Assembly (NCBI GenBank): GCA_020744425.1
Contig: JAGMUV010000004.1
Location: 1,674,001 to 1,738,000, forward strand
DNA: 64,000 nucleotides
From: Dactylonectria macrodidyma
Taxonomy: Eukaryota > Ascomycota > Sordariomycetes > Hypocreales > Nectriaceae
Reading direction: 5' to 3'
In this document: piece by piece, positions 41,094-52,775 of the stretch
Numbering within the stretch: position 1 is the first letter of the stretch
Layout of the letters: each line of letters starts with the position of its first letter
Made by a program: the position numbers and the translations under genes
The notes under the pieces: model-generated
The model's input: the letters and a program-made list of their open reading frames with translations, nothing else
Databases searched by the model: none
Told to the model about the DNA's origin: nothing

Positions 41094-43661
41094 ATGTCGA
41101 CTTTCAGGATCCTCGCTTGGCTTCTGTCGTTGACGCTCGCCTCAGCAGCAGCCTTGGACGAGAGGTCCCACGATATTTACGATGCCGAAGCCGTGTTTCA
41201 CCCCGTTGGGATAGCTGTCGGAACCGGGTACTCATCTCAAACATCCGGCGTCAAACCATTCAAGTTAACCTCGGCTTCATCATTCGCCACGATCGACTAC
41301 GGTACTGAACGAGCAGGATGGCCGTTCTTCGACGTCGTAAAGGTTGATCGCCCGCTCCAAATCGAAGTCAAGTATAGTGAAGCATTCCCCGACCTCCAGG
41401 TTTCGGGGTCGGATGGGCCCTTCGTATTCAATGTCGGCCAAGCAAACACGTTTCGGGTCGAAACATTCAACATTACGAAACCCGGCCGTTACAGCTCGTT
41501 TCTCTTGCAAGGTGGACAGCGATGGCAGTCGATCCAGCTCCTCACTGCTGGCACCATTACCTTTTCCAAGGTTGGGTTGGATGCCAGTATCGATACCGCA
41601 GAGTCGGATGATCTTCCCGGGAAATTCTCCAGCAGTGATGGCGTCTTGAACGAGATATGGAACCTTGGCACTCGAGCGACGATCGCATCTTGTCTCGACA
41701 AGGGCTCTCAACGTGCGATTTGGGAGGTCGATTCGAAGAAAGGTGTGCGCATCACCAATCAACGACCAGCACAGACGACAAAAGCTATCGGATTTACGAG
41801 CTATACCCTCGAATTCGATGCGTTTATTGAACGTGGCGGATTATGGTGGTCGGTGGTAAGAGCCAGTCTGGACAGTCCAGCGACAGCCCGGTATCCTATT
41901 AATAATCTCATATAGGCACACTCCTTCGGAATCCTGGGCGGACTTCATCTGCAACTTGTTGGAGAGCTTCCCCGTGATAAGACTTTTGTCAATACCAATA
42001 AAACATTGACACCGGCAAACACAATCAGTCTTGCAAAGGGATACGCCTTCGTCAACCAAACAACAGTCACCTCATACCTAATGGATACCTTCAAAGTGCC
42101 GTTCTCAGTCAAGGAAAACACTTGGTATCGCATTAAGACGGTCCTTGATCCCGATGGCCTCCTCTCCGTTTCGATCAACAAGAAGCTAGTTTTCAAAGCT
42201 ACTCTTGCAGATTACTACGTGGGAGGGGGGTCAATCACTCAAACTGGGTCATTTGGGTTTGGGGCCTGGCAAGACCACGTTGCATACTTTCGCAACGTCG
42301 TCGTCACTGACACCGCAAACGGATCTACGCTATACACGAACAGCTTGAAACACCAAGATGTCCTAGCTGAGTATGGCACGGGCCCCAATCTTGCCTCTGT
42401 CTGTCTTGACGGTCCCAAGAGGGATCGTCTCGTCTGGCTCGGAGATTTTTACCACACGGCCAGAATCATTGGAGCGAGCACTGGTCGCTTCGATCACTCG
42501 ACTGGTACCTTGGACTTTCTGCTAAAGTCTCAAATTGAAAATGGACAATTGAGCATTAATCCAGCCCTGGGATACGACCCTTCAATCGCGTCTGCCTTTG
42601 CACCAACAGGATCATACTTCCTTGAAGATTATCAAGCGCTGGGGTTCCTATCCTTCTATCATTACATACGTCACACAAACGATGTGGACTATGCACAGAA
42701 GACTTGGGCTCAATGGCAAAAACAACTAGATTGGCTCCTCGGCAAGATCAGCTCCACGGATGGTCTTGTCCATTTCGGCTCGGCCTTCCTAGGCGGCGCA
42801 GACGGAGGCTCTGCTGTGTCTTGCCTTTCTGCTGAGACCCTGTACACGGCATCCGATGTCGCCACTGCCATCGGAAAGAAGACCGCTGCGGCCAAGTTGC
42901 GCAAGGCCGCAAATGGGTTGGCTGACGCCATAAACGGCAAGCTCTGGAACAACGCGACGGGAACCTACAGCCTCTCAACCTCGGATAAAAGCGCCTTCAC
43001 AGTAGCGGGTACAGCCTTCTGTGTTACCGCGGGCATCGCGTCTAATAAACAAGTTTCTTCCGCGGTGTCCGCCCTAGATGATCTGCAGCTAGGCTTCGGA
43101 TACAAAGACAGCTCAAACGACGACCCGGAAACCACGGATCTAAACATCTCGCCCAACACCAACGGCTTCCTGCTCCCAGCAATCCTAGCCGCCAAGGACT
43201 GGAAAAGAGCTTCCGAACTCATCTATGGGGTCTGGGGAGGCATGATGGAAAACCCGGAGACGAACACCGGCGCGAGTTGGGAGTATATAACGCCTCAAGG
43301 AAAGCCGGGATTGGGGGCTTATACCAGCTTGGGGCATCCATGGGGCGGCGCTGCGACGTACATTTTGACTGAATGGGTGGCTGGTCTTCGAACCGCCAAC
43401 GGCATTGATGGCTTTGGATATAAAAACTGGATTGTCGGTCCAGATCTGGGAGTCTACATGGGTCTGGAGCACGCAAGTGCCACCGTTCCTCTTTTCCCCT
43501 CGGGACGCATCTCGGTCAACTGGAAATTCTCCAAAGGCGGCAGGATGTCAGTGGAAGTCCGTGCTCCTAAAAATACAAAGGGTGTGTTTAAGCTGGGGAA
43601 CACGAAGAAGGTATTGGAAGGGAAGAGCAAGTACAGCTTCACAATTCAAACACACAGGTAG
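41094..43661 (+). CDS. Secreted alpha-L-rhamnosidase-type glycosidase (GH78-like)
   Basis: Two exons (41094-41855 and 41916-43661) sum to 2508 nt, giving 835 aa. The signal peptide is MSTFRILAWLLSLTLASAAA. The N-terminal beta-rich half carries TIDYGTERAGWPFFDV and the central part LVWLGDFYHTARIIGAS, typical of GH78-type (alpha/alpha)6 enzymes (in the position of the usual RDRxxWxGD motif: DGPKRDRLVWLGD). ASWEYITPQGKPGLG and SLGHPWGGAATYILTEWVAG follow in the catalytic barrel. The enzyme would remove terminal rhamnose from plant pectin side chains or flavonoid glycosides outside the cell. Near the pectate lyase, it fits pectin attack, although the two are 3 kb apart with separate promoters. 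Confidence 0.9.
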
Positions 43662-43837
43662 ATGGATAGGTGCTTGATAGTAGAAAGATAATCTAGGATC
43701 CCAGCCCTGTGCGCGTTAATTAAACCATGGTCTATGAAATGAAATCTAGCGATCTTGTCTTTGTTTTTGACCTTGAACTCCAACCCGAGGCTTTTGCTTC
43801 AGTTAGTCCTGCACATCACGTCGTTCTTCTATCAACA

Positions 43838-45307
43838 TTATGTCGACTGCGATGAGACAGCCTGTGTCACATCTAGTTTTTCCTCCTCCCTCGGATTCGA
43901 CTCGGTGTCGACTTTGCTGAGATAAGTCCCCAGAACCTCGGCGATAAATCTCTGACGGTGCTCGAAGTGCTTAGGCCCCTCTTTGCGAATGAACTGTGCA
44001 GCGGTGTCAAGGATAATCGCCTGATGGTGGTCGGGCAGTGCCAGCAAGCCATCCACGCCCATATCAACTCGATCCGTAGCGTCGTCGCAAAGAATCGTCC
44101 GCACACGAAGATCCTCGACAAGGCGCAGAGCAAAAGTCTCAAACATACCGTGGTCGACCAGAAAATCAAGCACTGTTGACAGCGACCCAGTATCCGATAC
44201 TAGCTGTCGCCAGGCATCGCCAGCTTCGCCTTTCTGGATAGCTCGCCGGATTTCGGCTGCAGACTCAAGCGCTCGAACGAGTCCGGCTGCGTTCATGTTG
44301 GTTTGCAAGTCAAGATACGGTCTGTCATATCCTGCGCGCTTCCGCCACCAGTAGTTGCAGAAAAAGGACGAGATGATGACAGGGATGAGAATCACGTATG
44401 CCCACCACCTAGTCGCAGCTAGCATCGATGCCACTCCTCCAATCAATGTCGTTGGTCCGTTCAGGGCGAAAAAAAGTTCAACGCTGAAGCAATATTTCTT
44501 GACGATTCCCAACGCCACTGTGCCTTGTAGCTGCTTCTTCGCAGCTATGCTGTGAGAATGTTTTCTTCTCCACATGACAACGGCCCAGAAGGAGTTGACC
44601 AGTCCGTAGAGCGCGATGGGGGCGTTGCCGACGTAACCAGAGAGGATGTTACTGGCCAGCCATACTTTGTGATTTGCGCCGCCAATGGCAAGATATGTGC
44701 CCGCAGAGATGAGGATCGCGCCTCCACCCATCAGGATATCCATACCCCATCGATTGATGACCTCAGTGTAAAGCTCGCGCTTCGTGATGTCGAGAAACAC
44801 ATCGACTTGTTGCGTAGGCTGGGCCTCTTCCAACAGCTGAGTCTTGTGATCTTGGAGGCCACGGCGCTGGCGTCGAAGAAACTTGACGTTGTGCCAGGCC
44901 TTACTGGCATCTCGAAAGGCGAAAACAGACAGGACTCCAGCGGCAGTGGCACCAATCGCCATGAACACGATTGCGTAAACGGGAACAGGCGTGTCGTTCC
45001 AGATATTCGCGGCAAAGTCCCCCGCGTTTGCGAGTTCCAGCAGCCCGATAGCCCAATGCAGGTTGTGTTCCAGTCGCAAGCCTTGTGGATACGACCACTC
45101 TCGTTTCCTTTTGACAAGCGTTACTTGGTCCAGTGAGGGCGCGCAGAAGTTGGAGCGATCATGGATACCGGTTGCTGTCTCCAGGGATTCGGGCTCCTTG
45201 GCAGTGGCTGTGCTTCGCCTCGATGCTGGGCCCTGGAGAGTTGGGGACAATTCGATGGCGTCTCCACTGGCCGTCTCCACGGGCAGGTCTGATACTGGCA
45301 TCTTCAT
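43838..45307 (-). CDS. Conserved fungal membrane protein of unknown function
   Basis: Intronless 489-aa protein. The N-terminal about 95 residues are polar and probably disordered. About six hydrophobic segments follow: VYAIVFMAIGATAAGVLSVFAF, GMDILMGGGAILISAGTYLAIGG, NAPIALYGLVNSFWAVVMW, FFALNGPTTLIGGVASMLAA and WAYVILIPVIISSFFC among them. A soluble C-terminal region of about 150 residues has helical repeats (LVRALESAAEIRRAIQKGEAG, VLDFLVDHGMFETFALRLVEDL). It resembles a type of ascomycete integral membrane protein annotated only as hypothetical. No catalytic motif is seen. It is tail-to-tail with the rhamnosidase gene. Confidence 0.85.
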   Translation of the reverse strand: MKMPVSDLPVETASGDAIELSPTLQGPASRRSTATAKEPESLETATGIHDRSNFCAPSLDQVTLVKRKREWSYPQGLRLEHNLHWAIGLLELANAGDFAANIWNDTPVPVYAIVFMAIGATAAGVLSVFAFRDASKAWHNVKFLRRQRRGLQDHKTQLLEEAQPTQQVDVFLDITKRELYTEVINRWGMDILMGGGAILISAGTYLAIGGANHKVWLASNILSGYVGNAPIALYGLVNSFWAVVMWRRKHSHSIAAKKQLQGTVALGIVKKYCFSVELFFALNGPTTLIGGVASMLAATRWWAYVILIPVIISSFFCNYWWRKRAGYDRPYLDLQTNMNAAGLVRALESAAEIRRAIQKGEAGDAWRQLVSDTGSLSTVLDFLVDHGMFETFALRLVEDLRVRTILCDDATDRVDMGVDGLLALPDHHQAIILDTAAQFIRKEGPKHFEHRQRFIAEVLGTYLSKVDTESNPREEEKLDVTQAVSSQST

Positions 45308-48300
45308 AATGTCAAGGTGCGAAGATGAGCAGTCCGAATGACATTAATGAGAGTAGCGGTAAGCGTTGTGATGCCAGGTATCCAAAGCACTGCTTGGCGT
45401 AGAATCTCGAACCACTTCAGCCAGCTATGAGAGCCAGCTACAGCATCAAATAAACGAAAGAAATTGGCGACAGCCTGGGCACGAACCGGGGACCCCTTAT
45501 CAAAAGACGTCCTGTCTGTCACTAGCCGTGTCTGATTGAGAGATTGAACATGTTCAGGACAGAAAATTCCGATGCTCCAAGATTTTCTCATCCCCATGGC
45601 CTCGCCAAGAGCGCTAGGCCTTGGCACGTTTGTCGCTCCTGCAACAGAGCCGGCAAGATCGGCTCACGTTGTGGGTACGAGGAAAAGAAACGGACATGCC
45701 GAAGAGCCGTTGTGGCCAATGTGGAGTTTTCGCAGACGGACCGCGACCTCCACAATGATGAGCTTTTTAGGGCGCCTACGTCATAGGACGCGACTCGAAC
45801 TACCATAGTCCCGGAACGCGACGCCGAGAATTCTATATATAATAAGGGGTTGCAGTTAGTTGACGAAATATACGAGCGAACGAATGGCCGAGAACCCAGC
45901 CGGTATGGAGAGGAGCTAGGCCACTCCGAATTTCATGGACTAAGAGGAAGCCACAAGGTTTACCATCATTTCAACAACACTGGACGACGTAGAAATTGTG
46001 AAATGGGGCATGACCGTGATTGGGAACACAGCCAACAGCGATGCTTTAGCGAGAAGAATTACAAGGCGGGTTTGGAGCAGTGGTGGAGAGGGCAGACACA
46101 ATAATACATGTTAGAACATCGAAATAATCGGGAGGAGACCAAATAGAAGCATGCGCAAGCTGTTTAGTCACGGGGATCAAGCCATCAATATTGGCTGGAA
46201 ACTTACGTTGTCTCCTAGCCATGTACTCTAGGGGCTCAGCAGATCCATCCGCTCATCCCCTCGCGCGCCTCTAAAACGCCACCATAACCGCTTTCTCGGC
46301 GCCATCCATTGAGTCTCTTCCATTACTTCCCATTAGCTTATGTGGCTGAAGTTGAGGATTCGGAACTTACCGAAGGGTGGAAAATGCAACATGCAAAATG
46401 CAACATGCAAAATGCAACGTACAAGCTGCAACGTGGAAATGGCTCCTCAACGGCGTGTTGGCTAATTTAGCCCCTATGAACAGTAGCAACACAATGCAAT
46501 GAGGGATGCGGATGCGCTCATAGAGAAATGCGGGCAGTTCAAACTTTAAGAAGCTCTTTCATAGAGCGGCAGTGCCCAGATGAGCTACCAGGTCTCGCAA
46601 CAATGCCGAGTGCATTTTTGCATTTGTCACGGTATCGGCTTCATGCCTTTGGCATGGCTACATAAGGAGAAATTTTCCGAAATCTGTTAGATTTCGATGC
46701 ACGATTTATTTCCAGGAAAATTCACCAGATGTGGCCGCGGTAATACAATAGCTTTTTCGATCCCCGCAAGCCAAATTTGCTACAGCATTGCTTCGAACGT
46801 GCAATAACCCTAGAGCACATTTCCCAGTCCAATCTGCTCTGGTCAAGGCCTTTTTCCGATCTGCAAGATTCCGTCTTGGGAATAAAATTTGCCCAGAGTG
46901 ATTTCTGCGTGCCATGACCGGCGTGGAAAAGATTAAATAACCTGGGGTCGATGATTTCACAGCCTATTTTCTGGGTCAGTTTTGCTGTTTGTTTTTCCGG
47001 CACTTGACTTCCACATTCCCAATGCACTAGTGAGGGGCGTTTGCCAGACTATCGTAGGGTTAAATGACATCATCTCTCTTCAACTGTAGAAGCAACCCTG
47101 TTGCAAGGAGGAAACCAGAATCTGCCAATCTGCCTCTACAGCTAGAGCCTGGAGCCAGCCAGAGATCCGGTGCACTTTGTACAACTGTGACAATCTCGCT
47201 TTGTTGCCTTCCTGAAAGTTGACACCAAACCAAGGGGAAGAACGACCACCCTACTACTGAGCACTTACTCGGCAACAGTCCCGCTAGGGTACCCAAACCA
47301 GTATCGGTAGCGAACTCTGTTCACGAGCTAATGAGATAAATATGACAGAAATTTTGAAATGAAGCCCTCAGCGTTCTTCTCTGGAGGATAGTCTCACTAA
47401 GGTAACTTTGACATTGACTCGAAAGCTGGCCTTTCATTTGATCGGGCCCGCCGAAGAAATTGTGTAATTAAGCTTCGATGACTATCAACCACACGGAGTA
47501 CTAGGCTATGCGTAGACGCCTGATCGTTGTGCAAGGCGGAAGATTTTGCCGAACAATGATTTTTGGTTAAGTAAAATGTAAGGGATATGGTTTCCAAATC
47601 GGAATACCCATTTTGTGAGGAGTCAGCAATAGTCACATCCCACAACCCGACGGGTTAAAAGTCCAGAGAACTCAAATTAGTCAAATATGAAGAATGTTTC
47701 GGTAGAAGACGTTGCGGAGGCTTCATCCTCTTCGGGAAACCAGTATCACGCCCCTGTAGGGTAGGCTGTGACTGAGGTGGTGGAAGATGGTCATGTAAAA
47801 GAGTAAGAATGACGGTTTGCAGAGGTTAGCTCACATGATCCATCCATAGGACCCTTATTCAAATATACTTCAACATGTCGTGTATCATGACAGATGATTC
47901 CATGTCATGATTGAAACGGCTCAATCGCCAAGAGGTCAATGCCACAGACGCTTCGCCATCCTCCAATCGGTCCTATGCAGCCGGCTGACACTTGGTGGAT
48001 CCGTGGGGTCACAAGGATGGTCGCAGCGAGAGCGCCAATCTGACGACACTGAATTGATTATTGTCCAACGTATCATAGATTGGCACTGCCAAGCCGAACA
48101 TGGTACGCTTCGGGCGGACCTAACGAGATCTTATCTCCGCAGGGCGATGACTTCTTTCAACGGCCGCTTCTGACGATTCTCACGACACGCATCACAGTCC
48201 GCAGCGTCATATCCCATACCTTTACTAAGTGAGATTCCAGAACGAGGCGGGGCGTCGGATAGGGTCGGTAGACGATTCGTCCAAACATCTCCGCACTACC

Positions 48301-49123
48301 GAAGACCACGTAATGGTACGACATCCACAATTTGCATGGGGACAAGCTTAAACTTTACCGCAACGTGCCGAGAAATGGTCCCACCTGCTGAGAGAGAAAA
48401 AATGCGAGATAATCGATCCTCGATGCTACGATATACAACGGAGGCCTCTCTGTCGGGGTCCGCCAAGCCTAAAGGGTTGAAGAAACCTGGTCGTTTTCAT
48501 CCCGGAAGCAGCAAAGTTCGCTGGGGAGCATGATCGGGTAAGCCTGATCTCGTGCAGCGTATTGGTTGCCGAGTTCCGCATCTGCTGCTTGTAAGGCGGA
48601 CCCCTCCTGCGGATGTGAGCTTTCCCCCTTATCCTACTACTTGGACCCTATCGGATTTACAGGATGCCTTTACCTCCGATGGGTTAGTTCCACTTCTTGC
48701 TCGTCTGGGCCACTGCCCTTGGCCGCTTCTCTGACGATGGAGCGTTGATGATATAAGCCAAGGGCTCCAGAATGGCGTCTGGGCATGGTGGCTGAGCACA
48801 CAGCATACGTACTCCTGATGCAGCCCCGATCTGTCGGTAGAGGGCACGCTTAGAATGAGGAGTGCCGCGCGTTCACCCAAGACCAAGCCGCCATTTTTCA
48901 TTGGTCGCCTGTGAATCTAATGCTTCTTTGACAGCGAGTGCACTCACGGATTTATAATATTCACGAGGCGGGATGGAATCAGAAATCAAGATATATTGAT
49001 CGGCGTGGCTGGCAGCAACTTTTGCATTGAGATTTACAGTACCGGCGAACTTTGTATCACACACACTCATCCTTCCGATATCCTATTTGCTCTGTCGGTA
49101 GTATCAGACGGTCTTGTCTGGCA
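45308..49123. other. Gene-poor region
   Basis: About 3.8 kb without a supportable gene. A 14-bp tandem repeat lies at 46381-46436 (listed separately). Short frames near 45544-45830, 46706-47027 and 48552-48745 have no family signature. The last few hundred bases should hold the promoter of the ADAM-like gene. Confidence 0.45.
46381..46436 (+). repeat. 14-bp tandem repeat, about four units
   Basis: Units AAAATGCAACATGC (46381-46394, 46395-46408), AAAATGCAACGTAC (46409-46422) and a diverged fourth AAGCTGCAACGTGG (46423-46436). Non-coding context. Confidence 0.85.
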
Positions 49124-51005
49124 ATGGCACTGTTGCGCTTCGCCGCTGCTATTATTTTAGTGATAACCTTTTTTTCAAGTAACCCACACGGTAAGCTTTG
49201 TTCATCCCACTCTCTATCCCGCTTTGACCCCGGTACTCACTAACAGTGGAACCCCTTCAGCCCTGTCCATTGCGAAGGCTTCACCACACCATGTCTCTTG
49301 GATAGAGAATCTGTCGCTTGTAACAGCAACGGATGGCTTTGACGCAGACTCCAATTTCGAATTGTTTTTCAGTATACATGGAATAAACAATAAATTTAAG
49401 TTGCAACTCGTTCCCAACAATCAGGTCCTCGCAAATTCGGCTTCCGTGCGATTCCTCCGACAAGACGGGACCGTCTCCCGCACCGAACCGATCCAAAGAT
49501 CCAGTCACCTAATCTTCAAAGGCAATGCTCTTGTACACGACTCGGCAGAAAACCAATGGATAGATGCTGGAATAGCAAGGATATCGATTCGAGAGCACCA
49601 AGACAACCCCTTGTTCGAAGGCACCTTTACAATCGGCCGCGAACGATTCCACGTCCAGGTCGATTCTACATTCCGCAAAACACAGACTTCAGATTATGTC
49701 TTGCCTTATAACCCGGGGAAGCCATTCCTAGTAGCATGGAGAGACAGTGACGTTCATACGCTTAGGCGTCGGGAAGAAGCCAGTGATGAACTGAGATGTG
49801 GATTGGCCGACGCTTCCAATGCAGCCCAACGCTACCTGTCTCGCTCGCCTGCTTATGGGTTGATGGGAACCTCGACAATGAAACTTCAAGATCGGCAGAG
49901 ATTCGGCGGAGATCTCACAGACACCATCGGCTCGACAGACGGATGTCCATCGTCAAGACAGATTGCACTATTGGGCATCGCGACCGACTGCAGCTACACC
50001 GCAGACTTCTCATCCACAGACGAGGTCCAGTCCCACATCGTTGCGCACATCAACGCAGCATCCCAGGTCTACGAAGACACCTTCAACATCTCGCTGGCCA
50101 TCCAGAACCTGACGATATCCGACTCTAGCTGCCCCTCGTCGTCAACTTCCTCTGACTGGAACATCCCGTGCAGCGCAAACGCCGACACGCGCGATCGCCT
50201 AAGCCGCTTCTCGGAATGGAGGGGCCAGTTGAGCGACGACAACGCTCTCTGGACGCTGCTGAGCGGATGCCGCACCAGCTCTACGGTAGGCATCTCGTGG
50301 TTGGGAGAAGTTTGTCGCCAGGGAGCGAACTCGTTTCAGGATAGCGGTACGACGCAGACTTCGTCGTCGACCAATATTGTCCTCAGAAACAACCAGGAGT
50401 GGCAGGTCATCGCACACGAGATCGGCCACAGCTTCGGCGCGTCCCACGACTGCACGTCTTCAACCTGTAGCGATGGGACATCCGATGCGCAGGGATGCTG
50501 CCCCTTGAGTTCGAGCACCTGCAATGCAGACGGACAATACATAATGAATCCAGCTGCCGTCTCTGGCGTCACGAGCTTCTCGCCCTGCACCATCGGGGCT
50601 ATCTGCTCGTCCATAGGCCGAGGATCCATCGACACGAGCTGTCTCCGCAACAACGACGAAGTCACCGTCATCACAGGCCCGTCATGCCCCAACGGCACCA
50701 CCGTCGAGGAAAACATCCCGGGCTGCAGCGTGCAAGCCACATCGCTTCCCACGGAAACGACCAACACTGATGACGATGACCCGCTGGACAACGACTTTGG
50801 AAGAAACAACAACAACAACGGATCTTCAGGGGACTGGTTCGACGACAACAGAACCACAGTCATTGTAGTCGCTTCGGTGGCTGGTTCAATAGCCCTTCTT
50901 CTGGTTGTGTGGTGCATCGTCTGTTGCGCCCGACGGAAGAAGCCATCAAATCTGCTCTTGAAGCAGCAAGGAATGCCCGTTCCTCACCCAGTGCGTTATG
51001 CATGA
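49124..51005 (+). CDS. ADAM-like zinc metalloprotease, membrane-anchored, lacking a recognisable disintegrin domain
   Basis: Two exons (49124-49190 and 49261-51005) sum to 1812 nt, giving 603 aa. The signal peptide is MALLRFAAAIILVITFF. A propeptide-like region (about 30-220) leads to a reprolysin-type catalytic domain with HEIGHSFGASHDC, the HExxHxxGxxHD zinc site, and the Met-turn in QYIMNPAAV. Near the C-terminus are one transmembrane segment (VIVVASVAGSIALLLVVWCIVCC) and a short basic cytosolic tail. Usual fungal ADAMs continue after the protease with a Cys-rich disintegrin domain starting QCGNG; here only a short Cys-poor stretch (PSCPNGTTVEENIPGCS) remains before an Asp/Asn-rich stalk. 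The protein would be a cell-surface or secreted protease. Confidence 0.9.
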
Positions 51006-51345
51006 TGATGTTAGATCAATTTCACTTTTACGAATATCATTCGGCGTTCACGGAACTTTGAGTTGGATCTTGTGTATCCGTTCATGAATGGGTAGTTGCA
51101 GCATGTTGCCAGTGTAAATAACGACATGAGAAAAGGAACATTTGCGCCTGCCATCCATCTTGATTGCAATTTGTATAGAAAAAAAAAAGAAGTCATCCAT
51201 CGCATATGAAAGAAAGTCGTGGCCAGCCCGGGGACCAATACCGTGAACGCGACTCCGTCCTTCTATCCACTGTTCCCTCACTGAGCTTTACCGAAATCCT
51301 GCAGCACTCGCCATCTTCGCGTCTCGCCCACACCCTTCACCAGGA
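51006..51345. other. Tail-to-tail intergenic region
   Basis: Between the ADAM-like gene and the TDT transporter stop. It contains an A(9) run at about 51179-51188. It should hold two terminators; no gene is seen. Confidence 0.4.
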
Positions 51346-52775
51346 CTAGTGGTCGTTGAAATCCTCGTCCCTGGCAGCAAGTTAGCAATCGGTCAGAAGT
51401 AGTTATTGGGGACGATGAAGAAAACTCACCTTCCAGTGTACATGATATCTTGTACTAGCACGGCCCGGACGTGATTGTAGAGCACATAGAAGTAGGTAAA
51501 CAGGAGCACAATGCTCATGCCAGTCCCCATCCACTTGACTGGCTCGCTACCCATGGCATTTCCGATGGAGATGGTGGCGAGGATCCAGCCCGTGTTGGGG
51601 AAGACCATGGCCCACCAGCCGAGATGGAAGTAGACGGGAGGCGACTGGAGGACTGCGACCACGGCAATGCCCCACCACCAGGCCGCGAGGGCCCAGAGGC
51701 TGATGCCGGACATCAGGGCTATGGTACGGATGATGCCGGCATCGATGATGACGCCGTCTAGGTCAGGGTCAATGCTGTTGGGGAGGCCATTGGCCATGCC
51801 AATGAGGGCCAGAGCCGTGAATGAAGGGGGGCCAACGTTCATAAACAAGCCGGGACGGTGCTCACGGTTGGGCAGACCAGCTGACATCAAGCGGCCGACC
51901 ATGTGTGCGTACATGAGGATAGCGACGGACAGCCCGAGACCCTGGCACGTCAAGCCGGCCACGATGATGGGGACAGCCGCGATCTCAGGCTGTGTGTCGG
52001 CGATGACGGAAGCAATCGTGCCCGAAAGCATAATGGGAAAGATGGGAAGAATCCACGTCGGCATCATCGTCTGCAAACCGAAGCTATGTGCGGCAAAGAC
52101 ATAGCTGTACTGACCGATGGCTAACATGAGAGTGAGGATGACGTACCCCCAAAAGGCCATCTGTATAGCCCACGCCAGCGTCGTGTCGTTGTCTGGGATG
52201 GCATAGCGCTGGGTACTAGTGATGAGAGTCGCGATGGACAGGAAGAAGGTCGGGAAGAAGAAGCCCTCGCGCTCGTGCGTCAGCGACTTGGCCATGTCGC
52301 CCGGGTTGAAGAAGAAGCGCATCAGCATGGCGGAGCACACGCCGACGAATATCAGGATATTGATGATATAGATGGCCATGCCGACCTGCTTGAGACCCGG
52401 GAACTGGTGCGGCTGGGCGAAGATGAGGAGCGACAGACCGCCAGTACTCATGGGGAACGTGTACCAGGCCCATGTAAAGTGGTGCAGCCGCTGCTTCAAG
52501 CCCATTTTAGGCCGGTTCGGATCAAACATGTCGACGCCGCCATGGTGGTCATGGTCTTTGTCTTGGTCGTCACGGAACGGGTCCTCGCCCTTCTCGACAG
52601 CCGGCGTGATGGATCTGCTGTAGGCATCTGCGTCGGCACCCTTTCCCTGGTCGGCTTTGATGTCCAGACGACCCAGGATGGGCGAGTTTGGTCTCGAGAG
52701 CTGCCATTCCGCCGAGTTCTTGCGCGTCGACACGACCGAGTCGGTCCAAGCTGATGTATCGCCCCTTCGTTCCAT
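51346..52775 (-). CDS. TDT-family transporter (malate/C4-dicarboxylate or sulfite efflux type)
   Basis: Two exons, a long one from ATG 52775 and a short one encoding RDEDFNDH with stop at 51346-51348; the intron is about 51370-51428. The N-terminal about 95 residues are polar. About ten transmembrane segments follow, starting FTWAWYTFPMSTGGLSLLIF, the family signature region of Mae1/Ssu1-type transporters. Others include IYIINILIFVGVCSAMLMRFFF, MPTWILPIFPIMLSGTIASV and WILATISIGNAMG. The product is about 457 aa. It would move malate or other C4 acids, or sulfite, across the plasma membrane; sequence alone does not decide which. A long pyrimidine-rich leader (read on this strand) precedes the start, usual for strongly expressed fungal genes. 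Confidence 0.93.

Noticed and set aside
45304..45627. N-terminal extension or extra gene upstream of the membrane protein at 43838-45307
   Set aside because: Different frame, no splice pair joining it, and no recognisable domain.
52275..52754. Open frame of about 159 codons on the + strand opposite the TDT transporter
   Set aside because: Antisense shadow of a convincing membrane protein gene; no start context or domain.
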